Below the pieces are notes generated by a model. That model worked only from the letters and a program-made list of their open reading frames with translations, made no database searches and had not been told where the DNA came from. Below are positions 21,131-32,027 of a stretch of DNA of 64,000 nucleotides, piece after piece (position 1 is the stretch's first letter; each line of letters starts with the position of its first letter). Source of the stretch: Larix kaempferi (Eukaryota; Streptophyta; Pinopsida; Pinales; Pinaceae); NCBI GenBank assembly GCA_027924585.1, contig BSBM01000252.1, positions 5,394,001 to 5,458,000 on the forward strand, in the 5' to 3' direction. A program made the position numbers and the translations under genes.

Positions 21131-22179
21131 TGTTGGTAGGAAAACTACCCTATAGTAAGGAAACCGATACTATCAACTGAAAGGGGATGACAGGTAAGCG
21201 TATTAACTGTATTACAGAGATGTTCATAAAAGGAAATAGGTTATAGGCCTTGAGAACATACCTTTCGAATGACGTTCGATCCTAGCTCTTATTCGATCTT
21301 TGAGTTCGATCCTCAAGTCCACTTCCCGTTCATTAAACCTGCAATACAAGTACCTTTCTTAGCGTATCTTGGATAATATATAATGATGGAAAAATACAAA
21401 GCAATGTAAACATCTAATATTAACCAAAACAGATCCAAATTAGTATATAACTTCAATGAACACTTAATTTGGGACAAGAAAGACGCTTCAACCTTTTATT
21501 GCCAAATGCAAATTGATGTTACAAATATACCTAACTTTGTGACATGCTCCTGCAACTTGATCCTGGGCTCTTGCTTTTGTCTGGCTTGGATATCTTCTAG
21601 CATAAACTCCTCCAATGCAAGCTTCTCTTTAAAAGTCTCTCAATAACATTCATTTCTTTCTATAACATTCATGTCTCTAACCCCTCTCTTTATTCTTCCT
21701 TGTATTTATAGGACATGAGAAGCAGTTCAGGTCAAGAGATGGTTATGGAGGAAGTTGGGGAAGTTGGGAAACTACCTACAACTAATCCTCTTCGTGAAAT
21801 TAATTAATTTTTAATCATCTTTTGAGATGTACGCTACTATTGTTCAGTGAAGTAGCGTTTAGGGCACTACTTTAGTGCATGTAAACTAGCGCTCATATCT
21901 TTTTAAATGTTGAGCGCTACTCTATTGAAGAGGAGTAGTGCTCATAAGGCTTGAGCACTACTATTACACACTGGAGTAGGTTATAGGTGCTAGTCTATTG
22001 AAGTAGAGTAGCGCTCATATCTCAGAATGATATTTTTAGGGTTTTTCAGTGTTGTCAGGAGGTGGAGTAAGTCAAAGTCTCATCTCGGGTCAACATGCTC
22101 CTCAATCCAAGTTGTCCTTTTGTGTGATCAACAGCTGAAGGTGATCACGGACGGAGAGGTGCAGGTTTGACCTATAACA
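21131..22179 (-). repeat. Tat-1 5' LTR (right)
   Basis: Starts TGTTGGTAGG and ends CCTATAACA on the plus strand, 1,049 bp, pairing with the left LTR. It has multiple AGCGCT-centred motifs between about 21830 and 22020. It is followed by target duplication agaga and then the interrupted Copia-1 RNase H. Confidence 0.94.
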
Positions 22180-25100
22180 AGAGATCACACCCGATCCCAT
22201 ACTGAAGCAGCACCCAGATGTGCTCTTCCTATCTACAACACTGCCTTCCCAGTCTGAATCAACATAACCCTGTAGGTTAAACTTTTGATTCGCATCATAC
22301 TTGAGCCCATAGTCAATTGTACCCTTCAGGTACCTCAGAATATGCTTTACAGCAACTAGGTGAACACCTTTGGGATCCGTCAGGAACTGGCTCAATGTGT
22401 TCACTGCAAAGCAAATATCTGGTCTAGTGTTCGTCAGGTACATCAAGGACCCAATAATCTGACGATACACAGTGACATCAACCGGATCAGATGAAGCATC
22501 ACTCAGAAGCTTCAGGTTTGATGCCATAGGTGTCGCCATGGCCTTGCAATCCATCATCCCGAACCTCTTCAGGATCTCTACTGCATACTTCCCTTGTCCA
22601 AGGAAGATTCCATCTGCACTCTACCATACCTCCATAGCTAGAAAATAGTGCATCATCCCCAAGTCCTTCATCTCGAACTCGGCAGCAAGCTTCCTCTTGG
22701 TATCAACAATCAATCTATCCTCACCTGTAACAAATAGGTCATCCACATACAAAAGTAGTATCACTGGATTTCCTTCCTCAACCTTGTAGTAAAGGTTGGA
22801 ATCTACTTTACTCTTGGTAAAGCCCAACCTGGATAGAAATCTGTCCATCCTACCATACCAAGTCCTAGGAGCTTGCTTCAAGCCATACAAGGCTTTCTTC
22901 AACCTGTACACATATGACCCCCTGTCATGTGTCTCAAAACCAAGTGGCTGCTCCACATACACTTCCTCCTCAACTACACCATTCAAGAAATTTGTCTTGA
23001 CATCCATCTGGTGTATCTTCCATTTCATCATTGTAGCCAGAGAAAGTATTGTTCTGATGGAAGTGTATCTAGCTACAGGAGCAAAAGTCTCTTCATAGTC
23101 TATTCCCTCTTTCTGATAGAAGCCATGAGCCACAAACCTCGCCTTGTATTTCTCTATGCTACCATATGCAGCATGCTTGATCTTGTAGATCCATTTGGAA
23201 GTCACAACCGACTTCCCTTCAGGTCTTGGGACTACATCCCAAACATCATTCTTTGTGATCGATTGGTATTCCTTGACCATGGCATCCTTCCATTCTTTCT
23301 TTTTTGCTGCATCTTCGTAATTGGAAGGTTCTTTGTTCATAATATCACAGAGTAAGGAAGCATAACTGGTATGTGATCTAGTCCTCTTCTTTGCTCTGTG
23401 TTCTTCTTCTGGAATGCCATATCTTTCTGTATCTTGAATGAGCTCTCTAGCCCATGCAGGTTTCCTCTTATGAGAGTTCTTCTCAAGGAGTGGATCTATA
23501 GGTTCTTGTGGATCGTCAGCTTCACAATCTACTTCTGGAATTGCTTCAGTCATGGTGTTGTCTTGAAATCTAGTTTCCTTTTGTTCTTCATGATATTCAA
23601 CAGGTGCCTTCTTTGATTTGATGTAAGTTGAATCCTCATCGAATGTTACATCCCTACTGACATCAATCTTCTTGAACCCTGGAAAGTATATTTTGTAAGC
23701 CTTTGAGCTTTCACTGTACCCCACAAAGATGCCCTTCTTTCCTCAAGGATCTAGCTTAGTCCTCTTTTCCTTTGGAACATGTGTATATACTGGACAACCA
23801 AATATTTTGAGATGGATGACTTCAAGTTTCTTACCAGAGAAGACCTCTTCTGGTGTCTTGTTGTCCAATATCTTGTGAGGTGTTCTATTCTGCACATATA
23901 CAGTTGTCCTACCTGCTTCTTCCCACAGATGCATAGGAAGATCCCGATCATGCAGCATTGCTTGTGCTACTTCCATGATAATTCTATTCTTCCTTTCTGC
24001 AACTCCATTATGTTGTGGATTGTAGGGAGAAGTAAACTCCCTCTTAATCCCTGAATCACTGCATAGATTTTTGAAATCACCTGAAGTGAATTATCTTCCA
24101 TTGTCGGATCTGAAGGTCTTGATCTTCTTATCAGTTTGATTTTCCATCAAGGCTTTGAATTCCTTGAACTTATCAAATACTTCATCTTTGTTCTTCAAGA
24201 AATAAACCCAAGTCTTCCTTAAGAAATCATCAATGAAAGAGACATAATATACATACCCACTCAGAGAACTGGATGACATTGGACCACATACATCGGAGTG
24301 GATAATTTCCAAGATTCTTTTAGTTTTGCTTTCACTGCTTGGAAATGCCTTCTTAATGTTCTTACCTTTTGCACATCCTTTGCAAACACCTTCATGTTTT
24401 GTCTTGATTTGAGGAAGACCCTCTACAACTTTACTTGCAATTGGTAGTGCTCTATAGTGCACATGTGCAAGCCTTCTTTTCCAAAGTTCACTTGGCTCCA
24501 TGGATTCATGTACCATGGCATGTTCAGGTTGTCCCTTCAATTTGTACAATCCTCCCTCTTTCTCTCCAATCACTACTGCATCATCTATAGTTTTACCCTT
24601 TGGCCACATTAGGACTTGGTCATCTACAAATGCAACCCTCATGCCTTGTGTATCCAATGCAGATATGGAGAGTAGGTTCTTCTTGAGCCCAGGTACATAT
24701 AGAACATCAATCATCTTCAAAGACTTCCCAGAGTCTAGGTTGTGGGAGGCTTCACCACTTCCCTTAATAGGATATTGATAGTCATCTCCAAGTTTCACTT
24801 TATGGGGTGACTCATGTTTAGATAGATTTACAAAAGATTCTTTAAACCCAGTCATGTGTTTGGAAGCCCAACTATCAATAAGCCAATCATTACATCCATG
24901 AGAGATAGTACCTGTGAGAGCGGAGATTAGAACATATTCATCTTCACTTGATGAAGCATCACTTTCTGCCCTAGACTTCTTCTTGGGAGGTTCATCATCC
25001 TCAACAGCATGAGCATGAAATATATTCTTGTTGTACCTCTTCTTTTAATTGAATTTGTTGTTGTTGTCTTTCTTCTTCTTGGGACAATTTGAAGCAAAGT

Positions 25101-25826
25101 GTCCTATTTCATTACAATCAAAACATCGAACATGAGAGAGATCTTTCTTCTTATGATGAGGGTGAGAATGTTTCTTGTTATGATATTTCTCTCTCTTAAA
25201 CTTGCTTCTTTTGGTGTGTGTTTGAGAGCTTGATATTCATTCCCCATCTTTTCTTCTCAGGCCACAAGCCTTGCTTCTTCTTGTGAGCATTCCTCCCACA
25301 TCCTACCGAAGGAGATCAACTTCCTTCTTGCATAGATTCCTTGGATGAAGGAGTCGCATGACCTAGGTAGGCCATTCAAAGTGGTCATAACAACTTCACC
25401 ATTATCCACTACTTCATCCACAGCTTCAAGTTGTTCCTTGATATGAGAGACCTTAGAGAAATAGGATTGAATGGTCTCTCCACTCTGAAGCTTTACCCCT
25501 TTTAATTGGTTTCGTAGAGTCATCTTCTGATTTATGTTCTTCCCTTCAAATACCTTGGTTAGGGAATCAAAAATCTCCTTGGGTGTCTTTAGAGATGACA
25601 CATGTGGTATGAGATGGTCTTTGATGGAATCAACAATGATCCTCTTTGCCTTGACCAAGTTCTTCTTATGTAAGGCCTTAGCCTCTTTTCCCTCTAGGAC
25701 AAGGACCTATTCACTTATGTAAGTGTCCAATTCATTTTCTTCCAGGACTAACCCAATCCTATACTTCCATGTTCGGAAGTTACCAGCCCCTTCAATATTA
25801 TCCTCAAGCTTGGTGTGGTGAGACAT
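22180..25826 (-). pseudogene. Copia-1 Gag-Pol, main part
   Basis: The minus strand from Met 25826 encodes a Ty1/copia polyprotein. Gag lies at 25826-25060 with a zinc knuckle CFDCNEIGHFASNC (about 25081-25125). The protease loop D-S-W-A-S (near 24865) should be D-S-G-A-S, so it is probably dead. Integrase has HHCC (24470-24380), D in HSDVCGP, D in SDNGR and E in NGVAE (about 23990). RT (23300-22650) has YVDD at about 22742-22753. RNase H begins at 22557. Stops fall near 25705 (TAG), 25046 (TAA), 24090 (TAA), 23743 (TGA, probably from CGA) and 22621 (TAG where Copia-4 has CAG). It is nearly full length and was probably an autonomous copy. Confidence 0.93.
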
Positions 25827-26386
25827 CTTAAAGAGTACTTCAAATGGAAATAGAAAAGATTTAGGTCTTACCACTTGATTTGCATAAATCTGGATCTGGT
25901 GTTGGATTAGTGTTTGTTAGAGAAACCCTAAAAATTCAAAATGTGAATTTCAAACTTCTAAAAGGATAGAAAGATGCACCTTGATGAGCTGATCAGCCTG
26001 CTATATTCATAATTTGAAATCTACAAAGTTTCACCCTTCAGAAATTCCTTTTAGTCTCCCAGATTCACTAGGGAGGACCCTGAATTAGGGTTTGAGTTTC
26101 TCAGAGCTTCACCCAACCAAAAAGTTTGATCCAAATCTCTAAAATTCGATTTTTCCAAGGAGCTTCTAGCTATGGTCTCAGAAGTCATAAATTCCTATTT
26201 TTGTGGAAACCGTAATGTTTAGGGGAAAAAATGAAAGTGGCCAGAATTGAATTTTGATTGGACAAAAGGATGCACCTTGCTAAGGAGAGTCAAAATACCC
26301 TACTACCTTTCAAGATCTATGGAGAGAAACCCAATAAACAAGAAGCCCTAGCTTCCACAACTGCATACTATCTTCTTCTCAAGTTA

Positions 26387-26398
26387 GCTCTAATACCA
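26387..26398 (-). other. Copia-1 primer binding site
   Basis: Minus-strand TGGTATTAGAGC directly follows the 5' LTR. It differs by one transition from the initiator-tRNA-Met site TGGTATCAGAGC, which Copia-4 has intact at 57713-57724. The leader to the Gag start (25827-26386) has no coding signal. Confidence 0.85.
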
Positions 26399-26951
26399 TG
26401 TTAATTTTTGAGCATCAATTCAATATACTCTAGGATCTTTATTGAGAGAATAACATGTACAACATATCAATCATATCAATCACAACAAGCAATCACATAA
26501 GAAAATAGACACACAGAGTTTCACTGGGGAAAACCATAAAGGTGAAAGACCCCACAACTTCCTCAGAGATAGAAAGAGCAATGATACAACCCAAGTACAA
26601 GAGATAGTACTCCTAGTAGCTACTCCTCCTTCCTCACTTGTGCTCCACTTTTGGATGAGTGTAGAAATGAATAATGAAGTGATCAAATAGAGTTCCTCCT
26701 GCACTCTATTTATACATGACCTGACCTACTTAGTAAACTAGTAGGGATGACTTGTCTAACTCAATCTAATAACCCATGGTAATACTAATTAGGGCCGACC
26801 CCACACTTAGTGGTCTAATAACCCATCACATGCAAGTTGCGACACTTGTCAATACAAATGACGACACTTCCATATAGAGGAATAATAACATCTCTATATG
26901 AGTACAATATACATAGGTGAAATACATTCCGAAGTTACAATTACATCAACA
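26399..26951 (-). repeat. Copia-1 5' LTR
   Basis: In minus orientation it starts TGTTGATGTAATTG and ends AAAATTAACA. It aligns with the 606-bp Copia-4 LTR, including the paired GGGTTATTAGACCAC blocks and the TATA region, but is shorter (553 bp) and more diverged. It adjoins the RNase H of Copia-2 at 26952. Confidence 0.9.
26707..26714 (-). promoter_or_regulatory. TATA box in Copia-1 LTR
   Basis: Minus-strand TATAAATA is followed by AGAGTGCAGGAGG, at the same relative place as in the Copia-4 LTRs. It is likely the RNA polymerase II promoter of the element. Confidence 0.7.
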
Positions 26952-27268
26952 TGGAGTTGGCCCTGTTTGCTGGTCCAGCAAGAAACAAAATGCCATAGCA
27001 CTATCTTCAGCAGAGGTAGAGTACAAAGGAGCAGTGAATGCTGCTACATAGTGTGTTTGGTTGCAGGGAATTTTGTCAAAGTTTGAGAACCAAGCACATA
27101 GAGATTCATATGCACTACATTAGAGGATTAGTGCATGATCAGATCATATATTTGAAGTATTGCCCCACAGGTGAGCAAACTACAGATATCTTCACCAAGG
27201 ATTTCAAAGAGAAGACATTCAACTATCTTAGATCACTGCTTAGGATGGATGAACATGTGGTGGAGTGA
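26952..27268 (+). pseudogene. Copia-2 RNase H, C-terminal fragment
   Basis: Plus-strand reading gives a copia RNase H end: CWSSKKQNAIALSSAEVEY (about 26966-27025), a TAG where Gln is usual, WLQGIL, then after a frameshift near 27085 a block with TKHIEIHMHYIRGLV and TTDIFTK, ending with a stop at 27268. The D and E catalytic patches upstream are missing. Confidence 0.85.
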
Positions 27269-27461
27269 AGGGTTGATCAGGAACCTTTCAATTTTGATAT
27301 GTCCATGTTTTGAGGGGAGGTTTTTTCCCATGAGGTTTTCCTTCTATCCTTGTTTTTGTGGACCGAAAGTATTGTACGGGGTGACCAAGTCTTGTTACTA
27401 GTCCCTTAGTATTTCATTTTTTGATATTTAGATAATTTAAGTGAGACTTATGAGGGGGCGT

Positions 27462-28155
27462 TGGAATAATTAATTCTTCCTACCATGTCATTGATTTACA
27501 TAAGATGCATTAATTAATCATTTTGGTTAATTATATGTAAAAGACTAGGAAATTTCCATTGTGTGGACCACAAGGCAACATGGGAGGATGAAATACATCC
27601 AAGGTGTGGAATACAAGCCACCTAGGCCACTTCGGATCCTTCCTAAAATATTATGGATACGATTTAGCTAGGAAAGGTGCATTTTCTGATTTTTAGTGCT
27701 TTTTACAGCTTTTTCCCCCATGGGGAGAAGCTAGTCTACCTAGGAAACTTGTTTTTTACACCCAATACTTTCCTTAATTATTTTTCCTTCCAAAATTGAT
27801 ATTTGAAATTTTTTTCCATCATACCTCACCTTCAGATCACTAATTAGGCAATTCGTGATCTTTTGGAGAGATTTGGAAAGTCAACTTGCCACCTAGGGGG
27901 GATGAGCATATTTAGCGAGTCTGATGAAGAGAAGATTCTTTTGGAATCTTTATCCATTTTAATTACTGTTGTAAAGTTATTTAATAGCATCCTATTAATT
28001 TCATATGGTTGGATGATGTATTTTATTCATGAGAAGTTAGTACATAAATCTACTCTTGTGCATAATTTTTGTGTCTTTGACTAGTTGTGTGAGATTTTCT
28101 TATGAGAGAATGTAATTTCTTGATTAAATATTGAATGTGAACTAATTTTCACACA
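27462..28155 (+). repeat. Copia-2 3' LTR (probable)
   Basis: Begins TGGAATAATTAATTC right after a G-rich polypurine tract and probably ends TTTTCACACA near 28155, beyond which minus-strand gypsy coding sequence appears. No second copy is present to fix the ends, so the boundaries are approximate. Confidence 0.65.
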
Positions 28156-28178
28156 TTAATAATGTTAGTATGGTAGGC

Positions 28179-29054
28179 TCAGCCGTCGCGTTCCAAGCCG
28201 TAACGCTTTACCAACCTCGCTGCCCGCTTTTTATGATTCTCCTTCCCTCTGAAATATTGCAAAGGGTCCGGCCCATCCTTCGGCAATCCCTTGATCTCAT
28301 AAATTAGGTCAACTATGACGGTGACTGGTTTTTCCAACCACAGAATTTCACCATGAAAGCAGGCCAAAATCTACTTTACGCAAGCATTTTCCTCTATCAA
28401 CCGCCCAAAGTGCGGCATGTTGATCAAGCCCAACAATCTTGCTTTGTCTAATCCGTCCCAATCATGTGGAATGCGTGGTGTCGGGATGACTTCTCCGGCT
28501 GATCTCGATAGAAAAGGTTCCATCATAACAACCTGCAGTGCCAGTAAATCATGGTCGTCATATTTCAACTACATCAACGCAGGCACAATGTCGGCAGTGC
28601 AGACCATGCCTGGTGGGATCGCCGGCATCCTGAATTGGTACCGCCGGTTCTTGGTGGGATTTCGGGGATGCGCACCTGGTCTACAGGGAGGTATATACCC
28701 GAGGACATCTGCAATGGATACCCCCGCTTGAGTTGTAGACTCCATGACGCCCGAGCTCGATGGACTCACCTATGTAGGTAACCCCTCCGCCAGTTGTGCC
28801 GATGCTCTGGTATGCCATTTCTCTGGTGGTGGGGAACTAGGCCGCGTGCCCCCCCTCTTCTTCCACGTCACTAACGACGACCTAACTGGCATACTAGAAA
28901 ATTCCTCTTCAATATTTACAGGGATGACAGGTGACTTTGCTTCGCTCAAAATCTCCACCGTATCCGGTTCACCTGACATTTCACGCTCAACCCTTGCAAC
29001 ACCAAATTGTTGCTCAACTGCACCCGACTTGGCGACTCTCTCAACACAATGCAA
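28179..29054 (-). pseudogene. PMD-like ORF of a gymnosperm gypsy element
   Basis: From Met 29054 the minus strand has a Ser/Pro/Glu-rich N-terminus (to about 28775), then after stops a second segment (28769-28569), a third (28568-28371) and a fourth (28367-28179). The last two contain ARLLGLINMPHFGRLIEEN and PVTVIVDLIYEIKGLPKDGP; the latter matches the plant-mobile-domain signature also seen in the antisense gene of Tat-1. All segments are in one frame, so only stop codons separate them. It is truncated at about 28165 by Copia-2. Its strand is the same as the Gyp-2 RT. Function is unknown. Confidence 0.65.
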
Positions 29055-29484
29055 TTTCTCTCTTCAACTCTACGCACCCTTGCACAATTCAACACAACAC
29101 TATGTAGCTCAATTCACTCTATGCAAACGGATGGCTTTCGACAAGCCTCGACCCATTATTATAGTGCGAAATCGATCCCTCCATCATTATAACCAATTCA
29201 CGCCAATCATTCTGACCAAATCACGCAGTAACTAATCAAATCACACATTAACTGACCAAATCCACCGTTGATCCTGTCAATCTAATGGTCGAATCCACCA
29301 TAACTACAGGTCACTTCACCGAGCACTGGCATCTAACTGCATTTAACCATCTACATTTATTACTGATTTGATTGTGTCGTGAACCTGTAGTTGTTGCGGC
29401 ATGGTGCTCAAACTGTGATACTATCGCTCCTACTTGTATATCCTATCCTTGCTGGTGCGCCATCCTACCACCTAACAGCCGACA
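29055..29484 (-). repeat. Possible LTR edge or leader of Gyp-2
   Basis: On the minus strand a purine run (GAAAAGAAAAAAAAA, about 29485-29499) is followed at once by TGTCGGCTGTTAGG, which looks like a polypurine tract and LTR start. No partner LTR and no clear CA end or primer site is visible, so this is tentative. Confidence 0.35.
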
Positions 29485-29509
29485 TTTTTTTTTCTTTTCA
29501 CAATGTTGT

Positions 29510-30577
29510 TTAGGCATCGCATGGCTCCGAGCCCATCCTGTGGGGCTTCAACCTGCTACCATTTACCATCTGAGCCCTCAGCGTCTGGAAGCTTACTTGA
29601 CATTGTAGACTCCATGAGAATACCGTGTCCTTTTTTAAAAACTTTTTCATAGGGACTGTGATCACTGCATAACCATGAATAAAATTGTGATAGTACCCTG
29701 TGTGCCCCAGTGTCACTCTCAACTGCCTAAAATTGGTAGGCGGTGTTAAGCTTAGAATGAGTGCAATCTTTTCTGGGTCAACCAATAATCCCTGCTTGCA
29801 AACAATATGACCCAACAACATCCCAAATGGTGCACAAAAAATACACTTCTTCAAATTCAACGATATCTGATGCTACCTACAGCGGTCCAACATCAGTTGC
29901 AGGTTTTCCAGATGATCGCTGATCAATCCATAAACTGTCCAATCATCCATATAGACTTGCAAAAAATTCTGAATAAAATATCTGAATGCAGCCACAACGA
30001 CCTGGGAGAATACCACAGGTGCGTTTTTAAGCCCAAATGACATCACACTATACTGGAAGCAACCTCATTTAGTCAGAAATGTTATCTTGTGCCGATCCTC
30101 TTTCACGATCCTGATCTAGTGATAGCCAGAGAACCCATCCATGAAAGCATACATCTCTTGACCACCCACTCCTTCCAGCACCTCATCAATGAATGGCGTC
30201 AGAAATGGATCATGCGTACATGCGTCATTCAAATTCCTTAGGTCGACACAAATCCGGACTTCACCTGTCTTCTTATCCTGCACCACCATAGGACTAATCC
30301 ATTCCAATTCTTCAACTGGCTCAATTATTCCAGCACCCATCATGCAGTCAAGTTCAATTTTGACCCATTCCTTGTGTCGCGGATTCAATTGATATGGTCG
30401 TTGTCTAATTAGTTTCGCATCTGGCTTTAATAGAATCTTCATCTCCCCGAGATCCCTATTCCCTTCATCTCGGAAAACTTTGTTGGGAACAAATCTTGTA
30501 ACTCATGCAACAGGTCTATGACCTTCGTCATCATTTCTTCATCCCATTAGTTCCCAACATTCGTGAACTTTGGGTTC
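29510..30577 (-). pseudogene. Gyp-2 RT fragment with large 3' deletion
   Basis: Minus-strand segments: an RT lead-in with PKFTNVGN and FSEMKGI (about 30570-30450), then RT with RQRPYQLNPRHKEW, RICVDLRNLNDACTHDPF and FMDGFSGYH (30442-30116), stops and shifts through the YxDD region, then LNLKKCIFCAPFGMLLGHIVC (29860-29510). The frame jumps from the start of RNase H (FQTLRAQM) straight to an integrase C-terminal patch (VNGSRLKP) near 29567, so RNase H and nearly all integrase are deleted. Confidence 0.85.
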
Positions 30578-31264
30578 TGTTAGGATATCTCATCATTCAG
30601 TTATGTACTTTGCATGCATCCACATGCATCCCAGTCACCAATTTGATGCCTCCAACACCTTGTCCCTAGTCTTCCAGCACCCGAGAGCTTCCTTCCACTT
30701 AGTTTTAGCCCTCCTAGTGCTTAGTGCGCCCTGCATGTACCTACCACTTGAGAAAGGCGCCCTCTCTCACCTACGACTCAGTTCACTTCAGTTAGCTAGT
30801 TGTCTTTCCTTGATTTAAGGCTAGATTAACTCCTAACTGCTTGTATCAATCTGTTGGACCCCCAGTGAGACTAGACTGCCTATTCTGACTCCAGTTAGCT
30901 CCTCATGCACCCTCCACTAAGCCTCCTTCATTCAGTTAGTACCTACATGTGCCGGTTACACCTACCACACTCAGTTAGACTCAGTTTGACACCTAGTTGA
31001 CTGTTACTTGTGCATTGATGACTCCACTGATCTGATGATGATGAATCCTAGTTGGAGCCAAGCTACACCATGCATTATATTCGAATGACCTCCTTGGCTA
31101 ATTCGAATTGCTCAGTTATTATTACTGTATTGTATTGTATTGTATCATTTTGAGTTCAATAGAGCACTACTGCAAGCCTTTTGCACAGTTTACACTTATT
31201 TTCTGAGTTTCATCTTGTAATTGATTTACTTGTTTAATTAGATCTATCGTGATTCAATTTCACA
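30578..31264 (+). repeat. Copia-3 5' LTR
   Basis: Starts TGTTAGGATATCTCATC and ends CAATTTCACA. Its first 280 bp align with 38760-39042. It is directly followed by TGGTATCGAATCCATGGC (31265-31282), a diverged initiator-Met primer site (expected TGGTATCAGAGCCATGGC). Confidence 0.9.
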
Positions 31265-31602
31265 TGGTATCGAATCCATGGCAGGGACAAGAATTCTTTT
31301 CTGTAGGTGTTCTACATGAAGATTGAGTGAAGAGCTCACAAAAATATTTCAATAACGGCATGCAAAATCTCATGTGCATTCGTCCATGTGCATGCAAGAC
31401 TGAAATCTCTCTCCAATCCACTCTAGAAGCCGTGATTTTTCCACATAATTCTTGGATATAGATCATTGGATCATCAAGCTTGCTTGATCTCCTATGCCGA
31501 GTGTGATGCAACTCTAAAACGGGTGGATTGTTTGACCTTATTGTTCTTGTTTTCATTGTGATTTGCAGGTTCTTCTCCTCCTATTCCATTCGTTATTGTT
31601 CA

Positions 31603-32027
31603 AGATGGACACTTCCTCATCAAAAATTCTCACTCCCTTCAATTATTATCAATGGAAGGATAGAATTGAGGTCATGTTGCGCTCTAAGGGATTTTATAGA
31701 GCCATCATGGGCCTTAAGGTCGAACCTTCATCACTAGTAGAGAAAGGAAAGCACTTCAATAAGCTTGATGAAGCTTATTGTTTTCTTTGTCTTAGCATTT
31801 CAGATGATCTTCTTTTCCATCTCGATGGATTGACATTTCCAAAAGAAGTGTGGGATCAACTTGTTACTCTCTTTCGCAAGCAGGATGATATGAGAAGCTA
31901 TCAGCTAGAAAACAAGTTGATTTCCCTCAATCCTGAGAATTTTGACACCATTAATGACTTTTTTCACTTAGTTCAAGCACTTGGTGATGCTATTGAAGCA
32001 ATGTGGAGTTGATAAGAAAGATGAAAA
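31603..32027 (+). pseudogene. Copia-3 Gag, 5' part
   Basis: From Met 31603 there is an open frame with the copia Gag (UBN2-type) pattern: an F-N-Y-Y-Q-W-K motif, LRSKGFY, a DEAYCFLCLSI stretch, the WDQLVTLF patch and a Tyr-Gln-Leu-rich helix. A stop comes at 32012 and the Gyp-3 LTR begins at 32028. A TGTTTGGGATT-type continuation and zinc knuckle are not present on the far side. Confidence 0.85.

Larger units (their letters stand above)
9587..22179 (-). mobile_element. Tat-1, 12.6-kb non-autonomous Tat/Ogre-like LTR retrotransposon
   Basis: Two LTRs of about 1,048 bp flank the element, bordered by identical 5-bp target duplications agaga (9582-9586 and 22180-22184). Orientation is minus: PBS beside the right LTR, then Gag, retropepsin and an extra RNase H, a plant-mobile-domain gene on the opposite strand, and a polypurine tract beside the left LTR. 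Only about 120 bp separate the protease stop from the extra RNase H, so the RT, RNase H and integrase block of a normal Tat element is absent. LTR divergence is about 4% by eye. The whole Gag-protease region stays in one frame and is interrupted only by stop codons. Confidence 0.95.
8089..26951 (-). mobile_element. Copia-1, Ty1/copia element, 5' LTR present, 3' LTR missing, split by Tat-1
   Basis: On the minus strand the order is 5' LTR (26399-26951), primer binding site, leader, Gag-Pol (25826 down to 22180, then 9586 to 9189) and a long 3' tandem-repeat region (9080-8089). Tat-1 occupies 9587-22179, and the RNase H reading frame continues across it once one copy of the agaga target duplication is removed. 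The 3' LTR expected left of the repeats is absent, so the element was truncated or rearranged near 8088. Copia-4 at 57107 onward is a close relative: LTRs, RNase H and 3' repeats all match. The right LTR abuts the RNase H of Copia-2. Confidence 0.92.
26952..28155 (+). mobile_element. Copia-2, Ty1/copia 3' fragment
   Basis: Only the end of RNase H, the 3' untranslated region, a polypurine tract (TGAGGGGGCG, 27451-27460) and a 3' LTR remain. It starts exactly where the right LTR of Copia-1 ends, so Copia-1 inserted into it; the remaining 5' part is not found left of Copia-1. It is a different family from Copia-1 and Copia-4. Its 3' untranslated region shares GAGGGG...TTTTCC and GGGGTGACC blocks with Copia-3. 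Confidence 0.82.
28156..30577 (-). mobile_element. Gyp-2, IFG7-like gypsy fragments, minus strand
   Basis: RT-related sequence at 30577-29510 is closely similar to Gyp-5 at 54350-55140. Further along the minus strand come a purine-rich tract with a possible LTR edge at 29484, then a PMD-like ORF (29054-28179). Copia-3 interrupts the RT lead-in at 30577/30578. Whether the RT part and the PMD-like part belong to one element or two abutting ones is unclear. Confidence 0.75.

Noticed and set aside
28733-29617. A 15-bp sequence (TTGTAGACTCCATGA) present at 28733 and 29603
   Set aside because: Flanks do not match, and the two lie in unrelated coding contexts; it is too short to claim a duplication.
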